A program made the translations under genes and the position numbers. Under the pieces are notes generated by a model. The model ran no database searches, was not told the origin of the DNA, and saw only the letters and a program-made list of their open reading frames with translations. This document shows positions 33,771-42,163 of a stretch of DNA of 62,223 bases, one piece after another. The DNA comes from Kordiimonadaceae bacterium. Lineage in GTDB: Bacteria > Pseudomonadota > Alphaproteobacteria > Sphingomonadales > Emcibacteraceae. The stretch spans positions 1 through 62,223 of the forward strand of contig JABJKT010000135.1 of the NCBI GenBank assembly GCA_018660225.1, read 5' to 3'. Every line of letters begins with the position of its first letter. The first letter of the stretch is position 1.

Positions 33771-34916
33771 CTAAACATCTTTTCGCGTGTACTTGGTATA
33801 AAAAGTCTTCGGCGCAAGTTGCAATTTATACATAAGCCACAAAAGTGGCTTAATGCGTACAAAAGTCTTTTTATAACTCTTGTAGTCCTTGTAACTTTTT
33901 CTTGGTGCCTTCATAAGCGATTGGAATTCATTATCACTATAGCCAAGTCGTTTTTTTACCAGCTCAACAATTTCAAGAGCTTCGGGGGATTCGTACGGCA
34001 TTATTGCCAACTCCGCCTCAGCCTCTTCCCGGCTTAATTGCCCACTTCGGACCAAAGCACTATGGGCGATGATACGCATGTCGATATCAAAGCGTTTTTG
34101 TATAAAATAGAGATGGCAAAAGGCGGTGAATCTATTGTCTAGATGGTGTCCACCATACCACTCCCAATCATATTTCTCTGTAAGCAGTTTTTTTACGTCT
34201 TCTTTTATATAATCAGTGTAATATAGCGGTCGAATTTGCTTTACACCATTAAATATCATCCACTTTAATTGCTTGAGCAGTGTCATATTTGGGTAAGTTT
34301 TTAGCGGTATGGTGCCAAATTTTTTATGGACGTCAATAACATATTTCCCATCCATATATATCCATCCCAGCGGGGATATACCCTCTGTTCTGAAAGAATG
34401 GCCGTTAAAGCTATATTTAATACCAAATTTTGCAGCTGTTTTGTACATAACTGCCGCAAGGGCTATATCTGTCGGGCCATCGATATCGGCAACGCCGGCT
34501 TTAATAAAGGCTCTGTAAATATCATCATATTCTTTGTTGTCGGCAACAACCGTATGAAGGTCGATGTTTAACGCCTCAGTCATTTTACGGATGTTCTGTG
34601 TTGCAATGGTGCTGTTCCATGTATTATCGAAATGGACAGCTAAAGGGCGCAGGCCCAGTCCAATCGCTTGATGTAACAGGTATGATGAATCGCAGCCACC
34701 GCTTACACCAATAATCACATCGTAAGGTTTTTTGCGTCCGGCCTTTTTAATCTCGGCAGCCAGTTTTTCCAGGCGTTTCTGTCCCTCTTCGCCAGCCGGA
34801 TACTCTTCGCACATTTGATCATATTCATGACAATAATTACAAACGCCTTCACTATCAAATTCAATTAACGGGAAGTCGCTATCATAAAGACAACGTACGC
34901 AAATTTGTTTAGGCAT
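33771..34916 (-). CDS. N-acetyl sugar amidotransferase, WbpG/WbuX/PseA family (copy 2)
   Basis: 381 residues, the same length as copy 1. C6xxC9 and C26xxC29 and the PP-loop SGGCDSS at 72-78 are intact. It is directly upstream of the HisH-like and HisF-like genes (gap 5 bases), the standard order, so it is probably the ancestral member of the set and copy 1 the duplicate. The differences between copies are spread along the protein and not concentrated in the motifs, which suggests selection on both for distinct or successive sugar substrates. A 125-base non-coding gap with an imperfect hairpin lies upstream. Confidence 0.92.
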   Translation of the reverse strand: MPKQICVRCLYDSDFPLIEFDSEGVCNYCHEYDQMCEEYPAGEEGQKRLEKLAAEIKKAGRKKPYDVIIGVSGGCDSSYLLHQAIGLGLRPLAVHFDNTWNSTIATQNIRKMTEALNIDLHTVVADNKEYDDIYRAFIKAGVADIDGPTDIALAAVMYKTAAKFGIKYSFNGHSFRTEGISPLGWIYMDGKYVIDVHKKFGTIPLKTYPNMTLLKQLKWMIFNGVKQIRPLYYTDYIKEDVKKLLTEKYDWEWYGGHHLDNRFTAFCHLYFIQKRFDIDMRIIAHSALVRSGQLSREEAEAELAIMPYESPEALEIVELVKKRLGYSDNEFQSLMKAPRKSYKDYKSYKKTFVRIKPLLWLMYKLQLAPKTFYTKYTRKDV

Positions 34917-34956
34917 ATTTTTTCGATTCCGTATTTATTGCAGGCAACACTTTCTC

Positions 34957-34993
34957 CCGACTGGATTAAATAATTGTTTAACCAATTAGTCGG
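34957..34993. repeat. Imperfect inverted repeat upstream of amidotransferase copy 2
   Basis: Arms CCGACT (34957-34962) and AGTCGG (34988-34993) pair, and inside them GG/CC and TTAAA/TTTAA can continue the stem with small bulges. It sits in the 125-base gap between two operon halves (34917-35041). There is no T-run after it on either strand, so a terminator is not supported. It could be an mRNA processing site or an operator. Confidence 0.3.
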
Positions 34994-35041
34994 CTATTCA
35001 TAACAAAGCTGGATGAACTTAGCTACATTTATATATAATCA

Positions 35042-35827
35042 TTAAATCATTAGATCTGAAAAGGGCTCATTCTCGGATTTGTTTTCCCGCGATATTTTTA
35101 ACAAGATTTTTTGCCCATTAATATAAAAATAGGAAGGATAGTTTTCGGGATCGGCAGCCCGAATTTGATTGTAAAGCTCGGAGAGAGAGTAATCAATATC
35201 CAGCTGCGAGTGTTTCGGCGTTCTGTTTTCAAGTCGTCTGTCATTAAAGTTTATATTTTCCTGCTTAATGGGTTGTGCTTCTCCGGAATTTAGAAGCGCC
35301 AGCGCTTTGAGCACTAACGCGGGTTCTAGCGCCTGAGTTTTGGCTGCGAGACTTCTTGGCGTATCAAATACCGATATTGGGAAAGTTTCCTGTAATATGA
35401 TATCCCCTGTGTCGATGCCTTCATCAATGATATGTATTGTTATACCACTTTGTGTCTCGCCATTTTCTAAAACCCAATTCAGTGTTCTGGCCCCGGGGTA
35501 ATCTGGTAAAATTGCGCCATGAATGTTAACGCAAAGGCCTGTGGCGTTTAAAAATTCCTTTGGAAAAAGAAATGAAAAGCCAGCAGAAAAACAGAATTTT
35601 CCTTTAAGTTCAGTACCCAATGCGATTAATTCGGAACGATGGTTTATGGCTTGAATTGGAATATTATATATATTGGCTATATTCAGACTGGCATCACTTT
35701 TTGAGCTTCCAGAAGTTGGTTTGTAAAAAACCTTTTCTATAGAATGTCCCCCATCAATCAGAGCCTGTGTCACTTTTTCCATGCCACCCCCCACAAAATA
35801 ATAAATTTTGGATGTATCAAATATCAT
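35042..35827 (-). CDS. Sugar N-formyltransferase-like protein (formyltransferase fold, copy 1)
   Basis: 261 residues from ATG at 35827; the frame opens at 35851, but that would overlap the neighbour by 35 bases and lacks a ribosome site. The formyltransferase triad is complete: Asn101 and His103 (CVNIHGAILPDYPG) and Asp142 (DTGD). The N-terminal part is short and lacks the typical SLLP loop (replaced by GAILPDYPG). It should transfer a formyl group from N10-formyl-tetrahydrofolate to an amino sugar nucleotide (the family also contains methionyl-tRNA formyltransferase, excluded by context and length). It follows the GNAT/FemAB-like gene with an 11-base overlap. Confidence 0.82.
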   Translation of the reverse strand: MIFDTSKIYYFVGGGMEKVTQALIDGGHSIEKVFYKPTSGSSKSDASLNIANIYNIPIQAINHRSELIALGTELKGKFCFSAGFSFLFPKEFLNATGLCVNIHGAILPDYPGARTLNWVLENGETQSGITIHIIDEGIDTGDIILQETFPISVFDTPRSLAAKTQALEPALVLKALALLNSGEAQPIKQENINFNDRRLENRTPKHSQLDIDYSLSELYNQIRAADPENYPSYFYINGQKILLKISRENKSENEPFSDLMI

Positions 35828-36926
35828 TTTTCTTTTTCCCGTTGAGTTCATGAAATGGGTAACTGTAAAAATCGGGAAATGATTTTAGTAACGTCTCGGA
35901 GGTCTCATTTTTTATCGAATTATCAAATACCAGCGTGTAAGAACAATAAAAATGATCATCTGCACCAAACCTGCTTTTGAACCGATGCAAGTTTTTATGT
36001 CCTACCGGCGTTCCTCCCCAGCTCCACTTTTTATAGTTATTGCGCATGGCCTCGGTTAAAGCTGTATGGATCACGGCAGACATAGGTTGGTTTTTTTTAT
36101 GATCTGAGCGTGTCGCTGGTACAAAATATTCTACAGTATTTTTGAAATAGAGCAATAAAAGTGACGCTACAATTTCACCGTCAGATTTGGCAGTGTAAAT
36201 GTTATAATCTATATTAGGTTTATAATTATTAAGTATAAAATCAAAGAAACAATTTTGCTTTGGGATCCCCCCTATAAGAAGCATACTTTCAGTATGAAGC
36301 TGTAGTAAAGTTTGGAACGATGCGGGACTGTTATCAATTTCAATTTCATAGTTAGATTTATATCCCTTGCGGATCATATTTCGAGATTTTTGGTGACACA
36401 TATTCATGATAGCCTCACCATCATCAAATTCATCAGATGTGTCGGGCAAAGTCGTTATTTGGCCAACTCTTCTAACTGTAATGAATTCAATATTATTGAG
36501 TTCAAAATAACTTTCAAGAAAATCATTGGTGTTGGAAAGTCCGGTTGTAATTATGGTAGCAGTTCTGATATTTTCTTCATGGCAAATTTGCAAGAATAGT
36601 TTCATTATTTGTTGTCGGCAACATAACAGTTGTTCAGGATTTAATTCAGGAGAGGTAATAAGATCACCGTGGCTACCGTAGTAGGGTAACGAATTCATAA
36701 TACTACCCTGATCCATAGATTTTTTAATAAAACAAGGTAAAAGCCCGCAAACATTTCCTGAACTGTCTCTGGCTACTATATATTTTGAATTTGCTGAACT
36801 CAATACGCCAACCAGCAGCGCCTTGTATTTTGTCGTATGATACAGCGATGCGTTCGTGATATTGTTGAGGAATTGATCAATATCCTTTTCATCTTTATCT
36901 GTCATGATGGTAATTTTATATTCCAT
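35817..36926 (-). CDS. FemAB/GNAT-like acyltransferase
   Basis: 369 residues. Two acetyltransferase-like halves: an N-terminal one with YHTTKYKALL and a GLLPCFIKKS strand, and a C-terminal one with LQLHTESMLLIG, EIVASLLLLYFKNTVEYF and the MSAVIHTALTEAMR helix followed by WSWGGTP. This is the pattern of FemAB-related, Acetyltransf_6-type proteins seen in many polysaccharide loci, where they are thought to attach an acyl or aminoacyl group to an amino sugar. Gene overlaps of 11 bases on both sides place it firmly in the operon with the aminotransferase and formyltransferase. The acyl group is unknown. Confidence 0.75.
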   Translation of the reverse strand: MEYKITIMTDKDEKDIDQFLNNITNASLYHTTKYKALLVGVLSSANSKYIVARDSSGNVCGLLPCFIKKSMDQGSIMNSLPYYGSHGDLITSPELNPEQLLCCRQQIMKLFLQICHEENIRTATIITTGLSNTNDFLESYFELNNIEFITVRRVGQITTLPDTSDEFDDGEAIMNMCHQKSRNMIRKGYKSNYEIEIDNSPASFQTLLQLHTESMLLIGGIPKQNCFFDFILNNYKPNIDYNIYTAKSDGEIVASLLLLYFKNTVEYFVPATRSDHKKNQPMSAVIHTALTEAMRNNYKKWSWGGTPVGHKNLHRFKSRFGADDHFYCSYTLVFDNSIKNETSETLLKSFPDFYSYPFHELNGKKKNDI

Positions 36927-37926
36927 AAAATTCTCTAAAATATTTTTTGGTTACACCAACAATTTTATTACAGGATGCCATCGATAAACTTGGGTAAATC
37001 GGAATTGATAGTGTGTTTTGAAAACAGGTTTCGGCATTCTTATATGATCGGTTTTTTACTTTAAATTTTTTGTGTAATAATTCGTCTACACCCTTACGGA
37101 TAGCGATATCGTAGGTTTCGAAATATTTTTTTGCTTTTTTAAAATCGTATCCTTTTTCCAGCCAAAGTGGAAATCTGAAGTGGGACGATTTTAGCTTATA
37201 AATTTTATCCGATAATTCTTTGGGAAGATTTTTATAATATTGGGTAGCAAGTTTATTTCTTCTTTTTTGAAAATCACTGTATCGGGCAAGTTGCCCGTTG
37301 ACCAGACTGCCCATAACGTCATTCCAACCTTCGTCCATTAGTTTGAGTGGATATTTACCAGCAATGCAAGAAATAAGTGCGCCACCAGAAAGTGCTGTTA
37401 AACATTTGGTTGGATGAAATGAGACCGTTATAAAGTCGCCGTAATATGATCGTTTTTTTATCAAATCGTCGAAGTTCTGGCATAAATCATTTATGATGAA
37501 GCAATCGAAATCTTTGAAGTCATTTGCATCCACATCAATACCAAATACTGAAATGAGGATAATAGCCGCAGTGTTATGATCTAGATGATTTTGCACTGTT
37601 TCTTTTGTCATAATCCAGTTGGTGCCAACGTCACATAATACTGGATTAAATCCCATTGATAAAATAGCTTCATACACTTCTGAACAAACATACGTCGGTA
37701 ATATTACGTCCCGTTTATTTGTTTTAACGGCGATATGTGAAAGGGCAAGTTCAATTGCTCTCTGACCTGAATACGTCAATCTAATTTCATTAAACCCGGA
37801 AATATTTTGAAGATTAGTACGAAATGATTGCACCTGTTTTCCGGAAATTAATAGCTCAGACTGCAGCACACTCAAAATATTAGTTTTGTCTTCCTTATTT
37901 ATCCACGGTCTAGAATGAGAGATCAT
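36916..37926 (-). CDS. DegT/DnrJ/EryC1/StrS-family aminotransferase (short, diverged)
   Basis: 336 residues, shorter than the usual 370-400. Lys174 in SFHPTKCLTALSGGA is the PLP lysine, and Asp147 is in IINDLCQ, where other members have an ED pair. The early YSGQRAIELAL segment replaces the common SGTxAL. The C-terminal domain appears reduced. It may act on a small or unusual substrate, or have lost part of the dimer-contact region. It lies between the two formyltransferase genes, so a likely job is making the amine that is then formylated or acylated by the neighbours. Confidence 0.83.
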   Translation of the reverse strand: MISHSRPWINKEDKTNILSVLQSELLISGKQVQSFRTNLQNISGFNEIRLTYSGQRAIELALSHIAVKTNKRDVILPTYVCSEVYEAILSMGFNPVLCDVGTNWIMTKETVQNHLDHNTAAIILISVFGIDVDANDFKDFDCFIINDLCQNFDDLIKKRSYYGDFITVSFHPTKCLTALSGGALISCIAGKYPLKLMDEGWNDVMGSLVNGQLARYSDFQKRRNKLATQYYKNLPKELSDKIYKLKSSHFRFPLWLEKGYDFKKAKKYFETYDIAIRKGVDELLHKKFKVKNRSYKNAETCFQNTLSIPIYPSLSMASCNKIVGVTKKYFREFYGI

Positions 37927-37950
37927 ATTAATAAATTCTTTTTCGGTTGA

Positions 37951-38886
37951 TTAGTGAAGTCTGCTTCGAACACTTTTCATGAGTATTTGTAAGGCGTCGT
38001 TATTGTTTTTAATACCTTTGATAGAAATTTCGGTTACTTTTAGAGCACCTTTTCCACAAGCAATTACCGGATGTCCATCATGCCTATACATTATTTGTCC
38101 GGGCACCGCACAAAATGGTGGTTCATCATTTTTTAATTCAGCACGCCAGATGGTTACTTTCTTTTCATTTTCCAGTGTCGTATATGCGCCTGAGAAAGGA
38201 TGCGATGATGCTCTGATTAAGGCATGGACCTTTTCAGCCTGGTCGGACCAGTTGATTTTACCGTCTTCAGGTTTGCGCGGGTAACATCTTAGAGAATCTT
38301 GCGGATCATTAGACTGGTGGATAGGCTGTAAAGTCTCGTTTTCCAAACCGTCAAGCGCTTCACAGAAAGCTAGAGGCGTTATATCTTCGAGCCATTCATA
38401 AATGTCAGCTATATAAATATTTTGATCCAATGAGAAATATTTTTTTAAGATTACATCACCACTATCAAGACTATGTGGATCAATTTTATGGATCGATAAT
38501 GCTATCTTTTCTTCATTATTAATAATTGCCCAATTGGGACAGGCGTTGCCTCTATAACGAGGTAAATCACCGGCGTGACCGTTGAGTATACCCATTGGGA
38601 AGGCAGCACAAGCATCCGAGCCAATTAAGTTTGGCCAATTAAGGGTAATCGCGATATCTGCATTTACACTTTTTAATTTATCAATAATTTCTTCTTTATT
38701 CAGCGTTTGGCTGCAAAAGAAAGGAATGTTATTTTGCGTGGAAAATTTCTCAAAATCATCTTCATGAGCCCTATAGTGTGTTTCACTTCTGGCTGTACCA
38801 ACCAAAGCAATTGTATGATTTTTTTGCTGCAAATAGTGAGCGGTCTGCAGCAATAATTCTGACCTTCCTAATATCGCTATGCGCAT
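37951..38886 (-). CDS. Sugar N-formyltransferase (copy 2)
   Basis: 311 residues. Complete formyltransferase triad: Asn102 and His104 (LNGHAGDLPRYRGN) and Asp144 (DSGD). The C-terminal subdomain begins near RCYPRKPEDGKINW and runs through ALIRASSHPFSGAYT, like the ArnA/FMT C-terminal domain. It should formylate an amino sugar nucleotide using N10-formyl-tetrahydrofolate. Copy 1 at 35042 lacks most of this C-terminal part, so the two are not recent duplicates and probably have different substrates. It lies 9 bases after the unknown Rossmann protein. Confidence 0.87.
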   Translation of the reverse strand: MRIAILGRSELLLQTAHYLQQKNHTIALVGTARSETHYRAHEDDFEKFSTQNNIPFFCSQTLNKEEIIDKLKSVNADIAITLNWPNLIGSDACAAFPMGILNGHAGDLPRYRGNACPNWAIINNEEKIALSIHKIDPHSLDSGDVILKKYFSLDQNIYIADIYEWLEDITPLAFCEALDGLENETLQPIHQSNDPQDSLRCYPRKPEDGKINWSDQAEKVHALIRASSHPFSGAYTTLENEKKVTIWRAELKNDEPPFCAVPGQIMYRHDGHPVIACGKGALKVTEISIKGIKNNNDALQILMKSVRSRLH

Positions 38887-38895
38887 AATTTATCT

Positions 38896-39933
38896 CTAAA
38901 AATCAAGGGCTATTCCATTTTTTACAGCAGTTAATTTTGCTTCCTCAACTGATGCGCCTTTCCGTAACGACTTTACAACAATCTCACCGACTTTCAAACC
39001 TGCCGCATGTAGATCGACTATGGCTCTTGGCCCCATATATGCTGTTGTAACGGTCATATATCCCGGTGGGACAGCTCTTTTCGGGTGTTTTATAACTCCG
39101 GCGCTCTTTAAAGATTCATCATCCACGTTACCGCAAATATGAACAATCGGTAGTGAATTATCCTTTATCCATTCGATAGGAATACCATTTTCCCCTCCGA
39201 TTACGGGCTCTTTGCTGATATGTTCAAGTACAACAATTGCCTCACTATTTTCGACCAGCGCCTGCAGCTCGGGCTTGTTCAACGTATCGTGGGCATTTGG
39301 ATCAATTACATGTATTTCTGCTTGCAGCGGCTCGAGCACTTTAATGGCTTCTTTGGCAAAAGGATTGCCCCCAACTATCAAGATTTTTGACCTGAATACC
39401 TCTATATTTAATTCAAAGAGTAGTTTTAATGCGAGTAATCCTACATATCTGAATATTTCCAGTCTTGGATTTGTTTCATTGGTGCCCAGTACGGGTATAG
39501 AATGTTTGTCGCAAAGCTCAAGATCAAGATCTTCCTCGCGGAACTCCCAGGGTTCCCACATTAACGGGATACAACAATCTGACGGTAAATTTTCAATAAT
39601 TTGATTACCAATTGGGCGCAAAAAATTCAAATTAGTGACGATATTGGCATCTTTGGCGAATAAGTGGGCTGGCTCGGTTGTCGCGTAAATTTTATCCTCA
39701 ATACCTAAATCTTTTGACCAAGCATTCAATGAAGAAATATTATCGTTTGCCAATCCATATTGAGAATCTTTTGCAATTGCAATAACGCGGTCAGCCCCAG
39801 CGAGCGCTGCGATGAGCGGCGTGACTGCGAATAAGTTTGAAGCACATTCCGTAAGAATTGTCATTCCTTTAAGGTCTATATCCAGATCAGTAATTATAGA
39901 CTGCATTAATTTATTTATTCTAGCATGATTCAT
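38896..39933 (-). CDS. Unknown Rossmann-fold protein of the amino-sugar cluster
   Basis: 345 residues, family not recognised. The first half includes LFAVTPLIAALAGADRVIAIA, which reads like an NAD/SAM-type beta-alpha unit. The middle has a second dinucleotide-like motif (KILIVGGNPFAKEAIKVL, about 183-200) followed by an acidic strand end IHVID. The layout resembles the two-domain NAD proteins such as S-adenosylhomocysteine hydrolase or 2-hydroxyacid dehydrogenases, but typical catalytic residues are not obvious. The last third has HPKRAVPPGYMTVT. It lies between the aminotransferase (39949) and formyltransferase (37951), so a step on a nucleotide sugar, or a regulatory role, is possible. Confidence 0.6.
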   Translation of the reverse strand: MNHARINKLMQSIITDLDIDLKGMTILTECASNLFAVTPLIAALAGADRVIAIAKDSQYGLANDNISSLNAWSKDLGIEDKIYATTEPAHLFAKDANIVTNLNFLRPIGNQIIENLPSDCCIPLMWEPWEFREEDLDLELCDKHSIPVLGTNETNPRLEIFRYVGLLALKLLFELNIEVFRSKILIVGGNPFAKEAIKVLEPLQAEIHVIDPNAHDTLNKPELQALVENSEAIVVLEHISKEPVIGGENGIPIEWIKDNSLPIVHICGNVDDESLKSAGVIKHPKRAVPPGYMTVTTAYMGPRAIVDLHAAGLKVGEIVVKSLRKGASVEEAKLTAVKNGIALDF

Positions 39934-39948
39934 AGTAACAATGTTCTG

Positions 39949-41094
39949 TTAAGGATGTATATTTTTTAATTTATCAACAACATAAGCATAATCGTCTGCG
40001 GTCATTTTGTTGTGCAGTGGAATGGCCATGGAAAATTGGTCGGCGTCACGGGCATTTGGGTAATCATCAGTTTTTAGTGAATAATTATCTTTATAATATC
40101 CTAGCATATGAACGGCGTGGGTGCCAGGGCGGGTGTAAATGCCGTTTTCCTGCAAATATTCCATAATATCATTTCGTGGCATGGGCGATTTACTTTCATC
40201 GACAAAGCATACGTAGGCCTGATATGCCGGAGAACAATTTTGCGGGATGGCAGGCGTTCGCAGCCAGTTAATGTCCGCCAATTCTTTCGCATAATAATCG
40301 GCCCAATATTGGCGCTCGGTAATAAATTTTCGCAGCTTGGTTATTTGTACCAATCCGATTGCCGCCTGAACATCAGACATACGGTAATTGAAGCCAAGGT
40401 GATTAAAATCCGGTAACAAATAGGGTTTGGCGCCCTGATGACGCACTTCTGCAGAAACGGACGCTCCGTGATTTCTAAGGATAACCATTTTTTCGGCCAA
40501 CGCGTCATCATTGGTTGTGACCATGCCGCCTTCGCCGGTGGTAATTGATTTGCGCGGATGAAAGGAAAAAGCAGCGGCCTTGCCGATTTCACCGGGATAT
40601 TTACCGTCTAGTGTTGCACCCGCAGCGCAGGCCGCATCTTCAAGAATAAGAATATCACCGGCTATGTCTTTAATCGATGTCATATCAGCAAATAATCCGA
40701 ACAAATGCACCGGAATTATTACTTTGGTCTTTGAGGTGATTTTGCTCGCTAAATCCTTGGGGCACATGTTAAATGTTTCCAAATCAATGTCACAAAAGAC
40801 TGGTGTTGCCCCGCAATAGACCACGGCGTTGGCGGTTGCAATCCATGTAAAGGCTGGCACTATGACTTCATCGTCGGGGCCAACTTCCATAGCAACGAGA
40901 GCCAAATGCAGCGCGGTGGTGCAGCTTGTTGTTGCCACAGCATGTTTGACATTATGTTCTTTGGCAAAAGCTTCTTCAAAGGCTTTTACCTTTGGCCCCT
41001 GTGTTAACCATCCACTTTCAATAGGGCCTTTAACAGCTTGCCATTCTTCTTCACCGAGGCTTGGTTCTGAAATTTGTATTTTACGAAATTCCAT
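39949..41094 (-). CDS. DegT/DnrJ/EryC1/StrS-family PLP sugar aminotransferase
   Basis: 381 residues. Lys182 in SFHPRKSITTGEGG is the PLP lysine and Asp153 in LEDAACA the pyridine partner. VPAFTWIATANAV and HLFGLFAD are typical of C4 or C3 aminotransferases of UDP/GDP/dTDP sugars. The gap to the epimerase upstream is 2 bases, so the pair (epimerase/dehydratase then aminotransferase) makes a 4- or 3-amino sugar. The downstream formyltransferase would cap it. This matches the dehydratase-aminotransferase-formyltransferase order of formamido-deoxy-sugar pathways, but no dehydratase is identified with certainty. Confidence 0.9.
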   Translation of the reverse strand: MEFRKIQISEPSLGEEEWQAVKGPIESGWLTQGPKVKAFEEAFAKEHNVKHAVATTSCTTALHLALVAMEVGPDDEVIVPAFTWIATANAVVYCGATPVFCDIDLETFNMCPKDLASKITSKTKVIIPVHLFGLFADMTSIKDIAGDILILEDAACAAGATLDGKYPGEIGKAAAFSFHPRKSITTGEGGMVTTNDDALAEKMVILRNHGASVSAEVRHQGAKPYLLPDFNHLGFNYRMSDVQAAIGLVQITKLRKFITERQYWADYYAKELADINWLRTPAIPQNCSPAYQAYVCFVDESKSPMPRNDIMEYLQENGIYTRPGTHAVHMLGYYKDNYSLKTDDYPNARDADQFSMAIPLHNKMTADDYAYVVDKLKNIHP

Positions 41095-41096
41095 TA

Positions 41097-42107
41097 TTAA
41101 TTACTTTCTACTGCACGGCGACGCTGGTCTACTTCCTCTTTATGGCTTGAGCGCCATTCAATCAGTTTGTTCAGACCTTCTTTTAACTCCATTAATGCTG
41201 TGAAATCTAATTCTGCTTTGGCCTTATCCGGTGACCCAATTCGATTTTTCACGAACATCTGGTCAGCCTCCTGATAACTGAGCTCAAGATCTGATCCTGT
41301 CATTTCTATAAGCATATTGGCAAGATCCTTAATACTTGTGCGGTGGCCGGTGCAAACATTATAAAATTCGTCTGAAGTGTCACCTTTCATGGCTGCAACA
41401 TTGGCTTTTGCGCAATCGCCAACATATACGAAATCATATGCCTGACTTCCATCACCATATATTGTAGGTGAAATTCCGTTCTCAAGTTGATCAAGAATTT
41501 TCATAATTACCGCAATATAAGCGCCATGATAGTCCTGACGAGGGCCATAAACATTAAAATATCTCAGGCCACTATAGTCAAAGTGCTTATCAGATCCTTT
41601 ATGTCTTTTATATAACGAACGACACATATGTTCACCGGCAATTTTTGAAGCACCGTAAAAAGTTTCGTTGTTATAGGGGTGATCTTCATCCATTGGTTCG
41701 CGCACCGCGTCACCATAAACTGATGCCGACGATGAAAATACCAGTTTTTTTACATTGTTATTAATAATCGCTTCTAAAACATTAAATGTACCTGCTATAT
41801 TTACATCAAAAGCAGAGCGTGGGAAGTCGTAACATTGAAGCAACCACAATGCGGCAAAATGAAATACGCCATCCGTGCCTTTAAACGCTTTATCAAGATG
41901 ATCTGTATGCATTATATTCGCCCCTAGCGAATATATATTCAATCGTGGGTCATTGATTACTTCCGCCAAATTTTCTTCACTTCCCCTGGTGAAGTTGTCA
42001 AAAACTGTTACCTCGGCCACTTCTTCCTTGAGCAATTCTTCAACTGTATGAGAGCCGATTAATCCCGCTCCGCCGACCACGGTAAATTTTTTTCCTCTAA
42101 TATCCAT
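41097..42107 (-). CDS. NAD-dependent epimerase/dehydratase (extended SDR)
   Basis: 336 residues. GGAGLIG at 12-18 is the NAD site; SSSASVYGD holds the Ser and FYGASK the Tyr/Lys pair. RYFNVYGPRQ and GDGSQAYDFVYVGD are the substrate-side motifs common to UDP-sugar epimerases. It is separated from the Gfo/Idh gene by 56 bases and from the aminotransferase by 2, so it starts a sub-operon for the second amino-sugar branch. Both 4-epimerase and 4,6-dehydratase activities are possible. Confidence 0.87.
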   Translation of the reverse strand: MDIRGKKFTVVGGAGLIGSHTVEELLKEEVAEVTVFDNFTRGSEENLAEVINDPRLNIYSLGANIMHTDHLDKAFKGTDGVFHFAALWLLQCYDFPRSAFDVNIAGTFNVLEAIINNNVKKLVFSSSASVYGDAVREPMDEDHPYNNETFYGASKIAGEHMCRSLYKRHKGSDKHFDYSGLRYFNVYGPRQDYHGAYIAVIMKILDQLENGISPTIYGDGSQAYDFVYVGDCAKANVAAMKGDTSDEFYNVCTGHRTSIKDLANMLIEMTGSDLELSYQEADQMFVKNRIGSPDKAKAELDFTALMELKEGLNKLIEWRSSHKEEVDQRRRAVESN

Positions 42108-42163
42108 ATTCCAGATCTTTCATAAGACGCTACTATTTGTTTTTGTTGATTAATTCAATACTA

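Noticed and set aside
39212-39604. 130-codon plus-strand open frame at 39.2-39.6 kb
   Set aside because: Antisense to the unknown Rossmann gene (38896-39933), rich in serine and leucine in the way of shadow frames.
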